Shown: positions 55,059-63,917 of the stretch, in pieces | Numbering within the stretch: position 1 is the stretch's first letter | Layout of the letters: each line of letters begins with the position of its first letter | NCBI RefSeq assembly: GCF_947500265.1 | Contig: NZ_CANMRN010000001.1 | Coordinates: 372,001-436,000 of the forward strand | Length of the DNA stretch: 64,000 nt | Direction: 5' to 3' | Source of the DNA: an uncultured Psychrobacter sp. | GTDB taxonomy: Bacteria; Pseudomonadota; Gammaproteobacteria; Pseudomonadales; Moraxellaceae | Made by a program: the position numbers and the translations under genes | The notes under the pieces: model-generated | Seen by the model: the letters and a program-made list of their open reading frames with translations, nothing else | The model's database searches: none | What the model was told of the DNA's origin: nothing

Positions 55059-55502
55059 TTAACTAATTTTATTAAACCATGGACTCAAACTGTCAATAAT
55101 ATCTTGTTTGGCAGCCTCAAATGCTAACTTGTCATGTCCATAGGGGTCAGCAATATCTTTATCAATCCAGTAGCCGATTCTGAATGTCTTTCCACGACAG
55201 TGTGGCCACTTATCTTCAACCCATTTGCTTTGACTGGTTGACATAGTCAAGATCAAATCTGCTTTCACTGTTAACTCTTCATTAATTTGCTTGGCAATGT
55301 GTTTGTTCATGCTTGAATTAATTACGGGATTAAATGCGGACATCGCATTTAGAGCTTTTGAGTCAGCCCCATGCCCCACAACAGCTGATAAACCTGCTGA
55401 ATCAATATGTTTATTTGGATATTTATCTATCAAAAGAGCCGCAGCTATTGGGCTACGGCATATATTCCCCACACAAAGTACTAAAATATTATTAAATTCC
55501 AT
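55059..55502 (-). CDS. wzb: Low-molecular-weight protein tyrosine phosphatase (Wzb)
   Basis: This 147-residue protein has the C-x5-R catalytic loop VLCVGNICRSP (nucleophile Cys10, Arg16) and the general-acid Asp in the IADPYG segment near residue 119. It removes phosphate from the tyrosine cluster of Wzc. It is placed between wza and wzc with gaps of about 14 bases on both sides. Confidence 0.9.
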   Translation of the reverse strand: MEFNNILVLCVGNICRSPIAAALLIDKYPNKHIDSAGLSAVVGHGADSKALNAMSAFNPVINSSMNKHIAKQINEELTVKADLILTMSTSQSKWVEDKWPHCRGKTFRIGYWIDKDIADPYGHDKLAFEAAKQDIIDSLSPWFNKIS

Positions 55503-55516
55503 AATGCTGACGCCTT

Positions 55517-56605
55517 TTATAAACCTGAAACAGATCTAATTGCCGATGAGGAAGGCAGTAAAGAGCTGATAACACGATTCCAGCGAGTCAAGCCAGTAGG
55601 ATCAACGTAGACAATATCATTAGGAAGCATTTCAAAACGATTAGCCAAAGAGAAGCTCGTAATTGATCGCATATCGACATAGTAGATATTGGTCATCGGG
55701 TAATTAGTATTGTCACGAACAACATATACTTTAGCTGCATCCGCAGTGTTAGAGTTCAGACCATTGGACTCACCTAATACTTGCGCTAAACTTATGCCTT
55801 GCTCCTGTATAGGGACAGGTTCTACTTTGCCAAACTCACCTAAGACATATATCTTATTACGGCTCTGACTATTTACATGAATTGAATCACCGTCTTTTAT
55901 GTATATTTGATTGGCTGATGACCCCATTTCTTGTAATGTTTGTAAACCGATATTGTAGCTAACGCCGTTACGATTTAATACTATGCTGTTAGAGTCACCA
56001 GTTGGCGTTGCTCCGCCCGCCATAGAAATAGCGCTATATAAAGAAACAGGTGTATCTGCAATGCTAAATTGACCAGGCTTACTTACTTCACCGTCAATAA
56101 AAAATTTGTTGCCAAGATAATCAGTAACTTTTACTTGCGGGTCTGGATATTTAAGATAACGCTGTAATTGGCTACTTAGATTTGCAGTAAATTGTGGCAC
56201 ACTCATGCCACTGGCTTTAATACGCCCTATTAATGGAAACTGAATGAATCCTTGCTGATCAACCGGGTAGCCTGTAGACCCTGCAGCAGTAATATCAGGA
56301 TATCCGACCAAGGTAATACTTAAGACATCTGCTTGAGCTATACGATAGTCTGATCGGCTAGAGCTTCTAATTAATTGTGATAGATTATTATCAGGGCGAC
56401 TTATAATCTGTTTAGAAGGTAAGTTTGCTAAACTGAGTGGCTGAATATCAAACTGAATACCATTATCCGCTTGGAAGACACCACTAGGAGGTAAGTCGCC
56501 AGCTTGCAGACCAGTGTTTATGCTCGTGCAACCTGTAGTTGACCCGATAATAAATGTTAAGGCAACAGTAATAGACAGTGATTGCCGAGTTTTCGAAAGA
56601 ATCAT
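55517..56605 (-). CDS. wza: Outer-membrane polysaccharide export lipoprotein (Wza)
   Basis: From the ATG at 56605 the protein has 362 residues, with a lipoprotein signal ending in IGSTTGC (lipid-modified Cys26). Poly_export and SLBB domains follow (YRIAQADVLSITLVGYPD, then SVPQFTANLSSQLQ and GEVSKPGQF). It forms the outer-membrane channel of capsule export. The frame is open 11 codons further to 56638, but AAGG and the signal peptide favour 56605. It is the first gene of the minus-strand capsule operon. Confidence 0.9.
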   Translation of the reverse strand: MILSKTRQSLSITVALTFIIGSTTGCTSINTGLQAGDLPPSGVFQADNGIQFDIQPLSLANLPSKQIISRPDNNLSQLIRSSSRSDYRIAQADVLSITLVGYPDITAAGSTGYPVDQQGFIQFPLIGRIKASGMSVPQFTANLSSQLQRYLKYPDPQVKVTDYLGNKFFIDGEVSKPGQFSIADTPVSLYSAISMAGGATPTGDSNSIVLNRNGVSYNIGLQTLQEMGSSANQIYIKDGDSIHVNSQSRNKIYVLGEFGKVEPVPIQEQGISLAQVLGESNGLNSNTADAAKVYVVRDNTNYPMTNIYYVDMRSITSFSLANRFEMLPNDIVYVDPTGLTRWNRVISSLLPSSSAIRSVSGL

Positions 56606-56638
56606 GACAATTTTTACCTTGATTAAATAGTGATGCAA

Positions 56639-57128
56639 CGAACATTTGAATTTTTAAAATTAAAAGTCAGCAGTCTAGCACACTAAGCTATCTATTTAGT
56701 AGTTTAGTGTATGTTAAATATTTACATAGTTACTATCTATCAAAAGGGACATTAAATACATTTTTTCTAGAAGTTAAATAGAAAGGATGGTTAATTCTAA
56801 TATTATACATATCTTTGCAAATAACTCTAACGTATATAACACAGTGCTTTGAGGTAGAGGAGCCTAATTATTACCTAATATTGTGTCGAATTATTTGATA
56901 GAAGTTATTGTTAATAATATGGTCTTTATATACTAAAATATTCTTTCTAAGTAAGTCTATCTCGTCGTAAAGACTTACTAATAATGAAAATCTGATGTTG
57001 CTCACGACAATCAAGGTTAAAGTTAAACTCTAGCAAAAATTATACTTAACACTATCTATTTTAGGCTTATCTATAAGGGCTATTTAGACTTAGTACTTAA
57101 TAATTATCTAGAATATTTACACTTATAC
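56639..57128. other. AT-rich leader region upstream of wza
   Basis: No gene is seen. The minus strand holds a possible -10 TATAAT (56802-56807) with only a poor -35 match, so promoter assignment is weak. I looked for a JUMPstart/ops element (GGCGGTAG) and did not find one. Confidence 0.35.
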
Positions 57129-57130
57129 TA

Positions 57131-57300
57131 GGGCGTGTCTTCAATTCACCCGATAGTCATCTAAATGGGCTAAAAATGGCTAAATCTTGCCAAACAGCGT
57201 CAAATAGCTGGTTAATATCCCGATATTATCTGCGCTATTTTTCTTGTTTGACGGCAATTTATCTCATTTTTATCACCATTTTTGAAATGAAGACACGCCC
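57131..57300. mobile_element. MITE sharing the ends of the IS5-family element
   Basis: A 170-bp non-coding element is bounded by inverted repeats GGGCGTGTCTTCA (13 perfect, 17 of 18 matching overall) and by TA on each side (57129-57130, 57301-57302). The same termini bound the IS5-family element at 14993-15833. The interior has no open frame and can form an imperfect long hairpin. The IS transposase could move it in trans. Confidence 0.85.
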
Positions 57301-57406
57301 TAGAGTTAAAAATAGATAATGAGAAAATATTTTTAATATATTGTAAGCTAAAACAGTCCAAAATTTAATGTATTTTTGATGGATATTAACTGGACTAAGT
57401 GTTTAC

Positions 57407-57940
57407 CTACCACATCAAGTCATCTGGAATCACATAAGCGGCATACGGATCGTCTTCTGCCAATGCTTCTTCAGCAGTGTCATTCGACACAACCATAAAG
57501 CCTTCCATTTTTGAATCAATTCGATCAGCCAATGGGCGAGGTAATAGCGCGTAGCTCTCTTCCAAACGTGCGATGACTACGTGACCAGCCACGATTTGAT
57601 CGTAGAGTTTCTGAGTGATAGCGATTTTCTTTACTTTGGACTCATCGACAAACTGATAGCTGACCTCACCTTCTGTCTCAGTAATTTGATGCTGCTTAAT
57701 CATTTGCACGATATTGGCCTTTAATGCTTTCTCTTCCAATACGCGCTGTTTCTCTTGATTAAGCTTTTGATCCTTTTCTAGCTTTTGAGCTTGCGCCTCT
57801 GCCAACGCTTTTTTTGCTTCGACGCTTTCTGAGTCACCAGTACGCTTGGCATGTTGCGTTTGCTTGCTGATTTTTTTGGCCTTTTTGCTATCAACCAATC
57901 CAGCCTTTAATAATTGAGCCTGTAGGGCATTTTTTGCCAT
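57407..57940 (-). CDS. DUF2058 (YaiL-like) protein
   Basis: The 177-residue protein has a Lys/Glu/Gln-rich helical N-terminal half starting MAKNALQAQLLKAGLV, and a C-terminal domain with QKLYDQIVAGHVVIARLEESYALLPRP, which is the DUF2058/YaiL signature. The function is not established; the family is described as nucleoprotein-like. An AGGTGA site precedes the ATG. Confidence 0.8.
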   Translation of the reverse strand: MAKNALQAQLLKAGLVDSKKAKKISKQTQHAKRTGDSESVEAKKALAEAQAQKLEKDQKLNQEKQRVLEEKALKANIVQMIKQHQITETEGEVSYQFVDESKVKKIAITQKLYDQIVAGHVVIARLEESYALLPRPLADRIDSKMEGFMVVSNDTAEEALAEDDPYAAYVIPDDLMW

Positions 57941-58303
57941 AATCCAATCACCTAAATAACGATACCGAAATCATAAATGCTAAAAAATACATTGTAGCAA
58001 ACTTTGCTAGCACATGTGGTCAGACGATGATAAGACTTTATATATAGCTAGGTATCAGCCTGCGGTGAGCCATGCACAATGCTGTCGGTAACAAATTGCA
58101 ATTATTGCAAAAGGGTCGCACACATCGCTGGATGAAGCCGTGTAAATTGGTTATTATCAAATGAAGGGGCAAATTTGCTTTATAAGAGGATTTCTGCAAG
58201 GTAACTGTTGTGAAGTAAGTAAAATATACCCTACCCAGAGAGCATAGCTTGGTCAGGACTAACAAGCTGTATAGGATTAAATAATTAAATTTAAGGACAG
58301 ATT
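57941..58303. other. Non-coding region upstream of uspA
   Basis: A gap between divergent genes (minus-strand DUF2058 and plus-strand Usp). No gene and no convincing small RNA are seen. The AAGGA ribosome site at about 58292 is clear. A TATAGG/TTGGTC pair near 58250-58275 has poor spacing and is not called as a promoter. Confidence 0.4.
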
Positions 58304-59167
58304 ATGACAACATCACAGCACATTTTAGCCTGTATTGACGGCTCGGCAGTGACTGAATCGGTTTGTGACTATGCAGCGTGGTATGCCAGTAAACTAAACG
58401 TACCTGTTGGATTACTGCATGTCAGTGACATACCAGCATCGACCAGACGGGATTTATCAGGTGCTATAGGCATAAATAGCCGTCAGTTTTTGTTAGAAGA
58501 GTTGTCCCAGTTGGATGAGCAAAGAGCAAAAGTCGTCAACAGCTATAGCAATGCGTTGGTACAAGATGCAAAAAGCCATATTCAAAGCAGTTTCGCTGAT
58601 GTCAATGTTCGCGTTTATCAACGCCACGGCAAACTGCTTCCTAGCATTGAGCACTTCAAAGAAGAAAATCGTGCGATTGTGATGGGACGACGCGGAGAAG
58701 ATCATAAGAACAGTCGGATCAATATTGGTAGTCAGATTGAGACGGTCGCTCGTGGGTCAGATATTCCCATATTGATTTGCTCAGAAAAATTTGAAGAGCC
58801 AAGCTCCTATATGATTGCCTTTGATGGTAGTAAAACTTCTATTAAAGCGGCACGAATGGTGTCAAAAAGTTCATTATTAAAAGGTCTAAAAGGTCACATC
58901 GTAATGGTGGGCAATCATAACGACGCCGCCAAGCAAAGTATGAGCGCCGCCGCCGCACAGTTAGAAGATGCTGGGTTTGTCGTTGAAGCACATCACTTAT
59001 CTGCTTCTGATGCGGTAGATGGGTTGCTAAAATTTCAGGTAGAGAACAATGTCGACATTATGGTGGTGGGTGCGTACGGACATTCGAAATGGCAGCAATT
59101 GTTTCTCGGTAGTACAACGACAGAAATTATCGCTAGCACGTTATCACCGGTCATTCTAGTGCGGTAA
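58304..59167 (+). CDS. Tandem universal stress protein
   Basis: A 287-residue protein with two Usp domains (about 4-150 and 155-287). Both carry the ATP-loop pattern G-x2-G-x9-G-S: GRRGEDHKNSRINIGSQ in the first and GAYGHSKWQQLFLGSTT in the second. Usp proteins are induced by stress and starvation; the exact role is not known. It is a single gene, with an AAGGA site before the ATG. Confidence 0.85.
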   Translation: MTTSQHILACIDGSAVTESVCDYAAWYASKLNVPVGLLHVSDIPASTRRDLSGAIGINSRQFLLEELSQLDEQRAKVVNSYSNALVQDAKSHIQSSFADVNVRVYQRHGKLLPSIEHFKEENRAIVMGRRGEDHKNSRINIGSQIETVARGSDIPILICSEKFEEPSSYMIAFDGSKTSIKAARMVSKSSLLKGLKGHIVMVGNHNDAAKQSMSAAAAQLEDAGFVVEAHHLSASDAVDGLLKFQVENNVDIMVVGAYGHSKWQQLFLGSTTTEIIASTLSPVILVR

Positions 59168-59194
59168 TAACGTCATATATTTGTGTTTATCGTC

Positions 59195-59233
59195 TAGGGC
59201 GTGTCCTCAGTTTTATATTGTGGGTACGCCCTA
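59195..59233. repeat. Short IS/MITE-end remnant or hairpin
   Basis: A 39-base stretch has TA-GGGCGTGTCCTCA at its left end and TACGCCC-TA at its right, which resemble the MITE/IS ends (12 of 13 on the left). The two ends pair in a 12-bp stem with two wobbles. It may be the remains of a deleted MITE, reused as a terminator for the Usp gene. Confidence 0.5.
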
Positions 59234-59259
59234 ATCATTTAATACCTTTGGAATACTTT

Positions 59260-59943
59260 ATGCTAATTAATGCAGATTTTTCACAACGCGCTTCATTAAT
59301 CCCTGAAGCACATCAATGGATTAAGTCACCACAAAATGGTGTGGAGCGTGTGATGCTTGATCGTGTGGGTGCGGAGAAGGCTCGCGCTACCAGTCTTGTG
59401 CGTTACGCGCCAAACTCTTACTTTCCGCATCATCTACATCCAGGCGGCGAAGAGATTTTAGTATTATCAGGCACTTTTTCTGCAGATGACACTCATTATC
59501 CAGCAGGTTGGTATCTACGTAATCCGCCGACTTCAGGCCATAAGCCTTATAGTGACGAAGGTGCTGTCATTTTCGTCAAGTTGCGGCAAATGTCGTCTGA
59601 CGAAACGCAGCACGTGGCTATCAACACTTATGACGATGCTAATTGGCAACAACAAGGTAGTCGTACTGTCTGCCCGCTTTTTTCCGATGGGGTAGAGCAC
59701 GTTAGTCTACAGCGTATCGATGCAGGCGAGTTATTATTCACTGAGACAGTTCATAGCGGTGCAGAAATATTAGTTATAGCAGGCAAGCTAATAGAAGGTG
59801 AGCAGGTATATCAGCAGGATAGTTGGATACGCCTACCGATAGATGCAAATGTACAAATAAAGGCAGGAGCAGAGGGCGCAACAATATATCTAAAAACTGG
59901 ACATGTTAATCATGTCATTGGTTTGGAGGTTGAAGAAATTTAA
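59260..59943 (+). CDS. Cupin-domain protein (ChrR-like)
   Basis: A 227-residue protein of two cupin units. The first has the metal motif YFPHHLHPGGEEILVLSG with three His and Glu. The second is shorter (SLQRIDAGELLFTETVHSGAEILVIAGK) and has lost most of those residues. The double-cupin order matches anti-sigma-factor ChrR C-terminal-like proteins, but no anti-sigma domain precedes it. The frame is open from TTG at 59218 inside the repeat remnant, but the ATG at 59260 fits the conserved start. Function unknown. Confidence 0.65.
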   Translation: MLINADFSQRASLIPEAHQWIKSPQNGVERVMLDRVGAEKARATSLVRYAPNSYFPHHLHPGGEEILVLSGTFSADDTHYPAGWYLRNPPTSGHKPYSDEGAVIFVKLRQMSSDETQHVAINTYDDANWQQQGSRTVCPLFSDGVEHVSLQRIDAGELLFTETVHSGAEILVIAGKLIEGEQVYQQDSWIRLPIDANVQIKAGAEGATIYLKTGHVNHVIGLEVEEI

Positions 59944-60088
59944 ATAATGCTTATTAATTATATAGACAAAATATAAAAATAATTTGGTACTTCTAGTTCT
60001 TAATCATGACGTACCAAATTATCTGTATTAGAACTTACTACACTATGAAAAACTCTTATCTATATATGAGTATCTTTAGGTAAAAGTA

Positions 60089-61057
60089 TCAAAGATCACT
60101 TGTTTTGATAGCATCTTTGCTCTCAAAGTCAGCCAGCATATCCGTGATCAGCTGATCCTTTTGATGCCATATTTGCTCTACCCATTCAAACATCTTTGCT
60201 TTTATAGCCTCATCTGTTTCATAGCCGCCGTTTTTGATCGCCGTAAACAGGTCTTTGGGTATCTCAATATGTCGTACATCGACACCTAAACGCTTGATAT
60301 TGCCTTTCCATAGATCACTATAAGTGGGAACACCGTCAGGGTAGACAATCGTCATGTCCAAAATCCCATCAATCTCTTCCCCTAATGCACTCATAGCCAG
60401 TGATAACCCGCCAGCGCGTGGCTTAAGTAAATGCGTATATGGGGATTTTTGTTTATCATGTTTACTAGGAGTGAAGCGAGTTCCTTCTAGATAGTTCAAT
60501 AGTGTAAAAGGCTTGTCTTTAAGCAATGCACACGCTCGTTTCGCTTCTTCGATATCCTTACCCTTTAGAGCAGGGTTTTTAGCGATGGCTTCTTTTGAAT
60601 GTCGACGCATCATAGGAAAGTCGAGAAAGTAGAAAGCTTGACCAATGACAGGGATGTATATGAGCTCAAACTTGGTAAAAAAGCGCGTCAATGGCAAACG
60701 TTTTTCGCTGATATATTGCACGATACTGGTATCAACCCATGATTGATGATTGCTCACCAGTAGATACTTACCGTTGGTATGCACATCATCAGGCAGATTA
60801 ATGCGCCAATCTTTGCGCGGTAATACGTTATCGATCAATGCATTGTTGCTATTGATCCAATAGTTCGTCACATCGATAACGGCTTTGTCAGCGATGGCAG
60901 CACCGGTGATAGCCTTGGTAGCACCCATGACCCAGACAGGTAGACCAGCTAACATACTATTGAAAGTGATAACGCTGGTTGCTGTCGTCAGTGAGGCAGC
61001 TTTGCCCAGTTTTGGAGCGCGTTCATGTAGTTTTTGAACGATTGATTTCAATCGCAT
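60089..61057 (-). CDS. PlsC-family acyltransferase
   Basis: The 322-residue protein has an N-terminal hydrophobic segment, the acyltransferase motif NHQSWVD (H-x4-D) and YLEGTRF, the acyl-acceptor motif. This build matches the YihG/LPLAT group, which adds acyl chains to lysophospholipids. The DFPMMRR segment lies between the motifs. It is a single minus-strand gene. The exact lipid substrate is not known. Confidence 0.75.
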   Translation of the reverse strand: MRLKSIVQKLHERAPKLGKAASLTTATSVITFNSMLAGLPVWVMGATKAITGAAIADKAVIDVTNYWINSNNALIDNVLPRKDWRINLPDDVHTNGKYLLVSNHQSWVDTSIVQYISEKRLPLTRFFTKFELIYIPVIGQAFYFLDFPMMRRHSKEAIAKNPALKGKDIEEAKRACALLKDKPFTLLNYLEGTRFTPSKHDKQKSPYTHLLKPRAGGLSLAMSALGEEIDGILDMTIVYPDGVPTYSDLWKGNIKRLGVDVRHIEIPKDLFTAIKNGGYETDEAIKAKMFEWVEQIWHQKDQLITDMLADFESKDAIKTSDL

Positions 61058-61472
61058 ATCGAATCCTTTTACTCATGCCTATGATGAGATATTGATAATG
61101 TTGCTGCATGATTTTAGCAGAAATCAATCTCAGTGTACGAGTGTTAACAACAAATAATAAACAGCATTGATAAATCAAAATGTACAATCGTATTGAGATT
61201 TAGCCGAAACGAGAGACAAATCAAACCATAAAAACAGTCTGTTTTATCTATAAAAATAAACCGATAAAAAAAGAAATACAGATTACTTAAAGGGTAAGTG
61301 TCTATGGTGATATTTCGAGCTCAAATATAGCCCTTATATGCTGGCTAGTCTATGAGTTTCGTCTAGAACCTCTTTTTATAGATTAACAGTACTACTCACA
61401 CATTAGTACTGAGCAAAGATTAATGAAGTTAAATATTTTGATAGCAGTTAAGTTATCAATAAACAAAAAAAA
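61058..61472. other. Non-coding gap, no gene seen
   Basis: About 415 AT-rich bases lie between the acyltransferase start and the terminator of the peroxiredoxin-like gene. They have no open frame of gene quality and no clear RNA. The promoter of the acyltransferase gene should lie near its left end. Confidence 0.4.
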
Positions 61473-61502
61473 GGGCATATCAAGAATTATCTCGATACGC
61501 CC
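61473..61502 (-). terminator. Terminator of the peroxiredoxin-like gene
   Basis: On the minus strand GGGCGTATC pairs with GATATGCCC (one G-T wobble) around a 12-base loop and is followed by a run of eight or more T. It lies 74 bases after the stop codon. Confidence 0.8.
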
Positions 61503-61575
61503 GCTATAATCTAACCAATGAAATTTGACTAGCTAAATAATCGAGTGAATCAACACTCTATATCTACTATATCAA

Positions 61576-62118
61576 TTAGCCGTGCATACCACGGATAGGG
61601 TAATTGTTTTCTGGGTTTCTAACAAAAGCCAAACCGTTTGCCAAGGCTTCAAGATCTGGTCTAGAGAACGGTGCGTTTGAGATATCAACAATATGCACTT
61701 TTCCTTCAGCATTGATAACGAACACAGCAGGCTCAGCGAAAGGATGGTCGGTTTCTTTCTCTGAACGTGGGTCAGAGATATATAGACCTAGCGTATTCAT
61801 CTGTTCGATAGTCAGACCATAAGCCATAGGGAAGCTAACATCTATTTGATCTAGATGACCTTCTAACTGCTCTTTGCTGTCTGCAGATACTGCGATGATA
61901 TCGACACCGACGTCATAGAAAGATTGTTTTACTGTCTCTAAAGTATTTAGGTACTTTGTGCAAATTGGGCAATGCTTACCACGGTATACAACGACCAGTT
62001 TCCAGTCATGACCGTTTTCAGGTTTGCCTAACGAAGTCATTTCACTGTTTAATACTTGTACTTCCATTTTAGGAAACGTAGTACCGGCTTGAATTTTTTG
62101 AGCATAATCTGTTGACAT
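61576..62118 (-). CDS. Peroxiredoxin-like (AhpC/TSA, redoxin-fold) protein
   Basis: A 180-residue thioredoxin-fold protein with VVYRGKHCPICTKYL, which places a Cys-x2-Cys pair (CPIC) at the redox site. It is the length and layout of AhpC/TSA-type redoxins. The family reduces peroxides with a thiol. The AAGGA site precedes the ATG. It is a single minus-strand gene near two other thiol enzymes (YghU and a DsbA-like protein). Confidence 0.75.
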   Translation of the reverse strand: MSTDYAQKIQAGTTFPKMEVQVLNSEMTSLGKPENGHDWKLVVVYRGKHCPICTKYLNTLETVKQSFYDVGVDIIAVSADSKEQLEGHLDQIDVSFPMAYGLTIEQMNTLGLYISDPRSEKETDHPFAEPAVFVINAEGKVHIVDISNAPFSRPDLEALANGLAFVRNPENNYPIRGMHG

Positions 62119-62305
62119 AGTTCTTATCCTTTTTAATAATATTTTTATGGTTAGTTGGTATTTAACAGCCTTACATTAGCAGTCTTAAGTGCAAAAGTAT
62201 TGGATGTTTACAGTAGTCCCAAGTAGTAATAGGAAAAGTTAACATTACCTTTAAAATCAATTAATAAGACTACTTAAGTAAGCTAGTAAGTCATAGACAA
62301 AGCGT

Positions 62306-63193
62306 CTATTTTTTTGCTTCTTCAGTTGTCTGAGCGTCTAGTTTATCTTGAGTTTTTAGCTCAAAATCTGAGGCGTCATGACGTTCGTGTAATTGCTCAG
62401 CAGGTTCACCCCAAGTGCGATTTACCTTGCGACCACGTTGCACAGCAGGACGCTCTAAAATCTCAGTTGCCCAGCGACGCACATTTGGATAGCTCTCAAC
62501 TTGTAGGAACTCTCCTGCATTATATGCTTCGCCTAGTATTAGATTGCCATACCAAGGCCAAGTGGCGATATCTGCAATCGTATACTCATCGCCACCTAGA
62601 TAGCGATTTTCTGCAAGCTCTCGTTCTAGTACATCTAATTGGCGTTTTACTTCCATCGTGAATCGATTGATAGGGTACTCAAACTTTTCTGGTGCATAAA
62701 AGTAAAAATGCCCAAAACCACCGCCCAAGTAAGGAGCAGAGCCTTGCAACCAGAAGAGCCAATTCATCACTTCAGTACGTGCTGCTGCATCTTTAGGCAG
62801 TAGTTTTCCGAATTTTTCGGCAAGATAAAACAAAATAGCGCCACTCTCAAACACACGACTACCAGTCTCTGTATCCAAAAGCACAGGGATTTTTGAGTTT
62901 GGATTTAGCTCAACGAAACCTGATGAGAACTGTCCACCTTCACCAATTTGAATCAGGTGCGCGTCGTACTCAGCTTCTGTCTCACCCAACGCCAATAATT
63001 CTTCGACCATAATGGTAACTTTTTGGCCATTAGGGGTGCCCATTGAGTAGATTTGCAACGGATGTTTGCCGCGAGGTAGATCTGCTTCATGCGTTGGGCC
63101 AGCGATAGGGCGGTTGACGCTTGCCCACTTACCGCCGCTTTCTGCATCCCATGTCCAGATGCTAGGTGGCTCGTAATGATTGGAGTTTGACAT
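62306..63193 (-). CDS. yghU: Glutathione S-transferase-type disulfide oxidoreductase YghU
   Basis: The 295-residue protein matches YghU in full length: SIWTWDAESGGKWA and GPTHEADLPRGKHPLQIYS at the start, TPNGQKVTIMVEELLALG, the GFGHFYFYAP and RFTMEVKRQLDVLE helices, and ERHDASDF at the end. YghU acts on disulfides and organic peroxides using glutathione. An AAGG site precedes the ATG. It lies about 70 bases from the DsbA-like gene on the same strand. Confidence 0.9.
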   Translation of the reverse strand: MSNSNHYEPPSIWTWDAESGGKWASVNRPIAGPTHEADLPRGKHPLQIYSMGTPNGQKVTIMVEELLALGETEAEYDAHLIQIGEGGQFSSGFVELNPNSKIPVLLDTETGSRVFESGAILFYLAEKFGKLLPKDAAARTEVMNWLFWLQGSAPYLGGGFGHFYFYAPEKFEYPINRFTMEVKRQLDVLERELAENRYLGGDEYTIADIATWPWYGNLILGEAYNAGEFLQVESYPNVRRWATEILERPAVQRGRKVNRTWGEPAEQLHERHDASDFELKTQDKLDAQTTEEAKK

Positions 63194-63263
63194 AATGATG
63201 ATACCTTTTTATATACTGTGCTCAATAGAGGGTAATTGGTAAATCAGATCCAGTTTATTGTTT

Positions 63264-63917
63264 TTATTCTGGCATGTCTGCTAGTTGCTTTAAGATGTTT
63301 TTGTAGTTTTCTATACCTTGTGCGCCGCTCACCAGATGACGACCATTAAAGATAACGGATGGTACGCTTTGAACACCTTGCTGCTTTGAATGCTGTACGG
63401 CTTCACGTATCACATTGGCAAAGCGTTGATCTGTGATAACGGCGAGTGCTTCATTACGATCTAGTCCAATATCTGCTGCGACATCTGCCAGTACGGTACT
63501 GTCAGCCACGTTTTTATTATCAACGAAATGCGCAACGAACAATGCTTGTTTTAGGTCGTGCATACGTCCTTGCTGATCAGCCCAATGCAGCAATTGATGC
63601 GCATTAAAAGTATTGTAAGTACGAAACTCGTCGGTAAACTGAAAATTAAATCCAGCTTCTGCACCTGCTGCTGTCATTCTAGCTCGGTTCTCTTTAACGT
63701 CCTCAGCAGTCGTACCGTACTTCTCCATAATATGCTCACGATAGTTTCGTCCTCCGTGCGGCGTATTAGGATTTAATTCAAATGGGTGCCAATGAATCTC
63801 GTGCGGCGTGTTGGTTTGCTTTAATGCCTTGGCCAGTTGACTATAGCCGATAGCGCACCAAGGGCATACAACGTCTGACACGATGTCTATTCGTAAAGGG
63901 TTTTTTGCCTGTTCCAT
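63264..63917 (-). CDS. DsbA-family (FrnE-like) oxidoreductase
   Basis: A 217-residue thioredoxin-fold protein with VVCPWCAIGY, which carries the CPWC redox pair, and a helical insert typical of FrnE/HCCA-isomerase-type DsbA relatives (HPFELNPNTPHGGRNYREH). The frame is open to the window's right edge region (63995), but the ATG at 63917 follows a GAGAGA site and gives the usual family start. There is no signal peptide, so it is probably cytoplasmic. It is upstream of yghU on the same strand. Confidence 0.75.
   Translation of the reverse strand: MEQAKNPLRIDIVSDVVCPWCAIGYSQLAKALKQTNTPHEIHWHPFELNPNTPHGGRNYREHIMEKYGTTAEDVKENRARMTAAGAEAGFNFQFTDEFRTYNTFNAHQLLHWADQQGRMHDLKQALFVAHFVDNKNVADSTVLADVAADIGLDRNEALAVITDQRFANVIREAVQHSKQQGVQSVPSVIFNGRHLVSGAQGIENYKNILKQLADMPE

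Noticed and set aside
56639-57406. JUMPstart/ops element upstream of wza
   Set aside because: No GGCGGTAG was found on the minus strand.
58038-58265. A minus-strand open frame of 75 codons
   Set aside because: It lies in the promoter region of uspA, has no ribosome site, and the sequence does not look like a protein.
59218-59259. TTG start for the cupin gene
   Set aside because: The extra 14 residues are translated from the IS/MITE-end hairpin and do not fit the family; the ATG at 59260 does.
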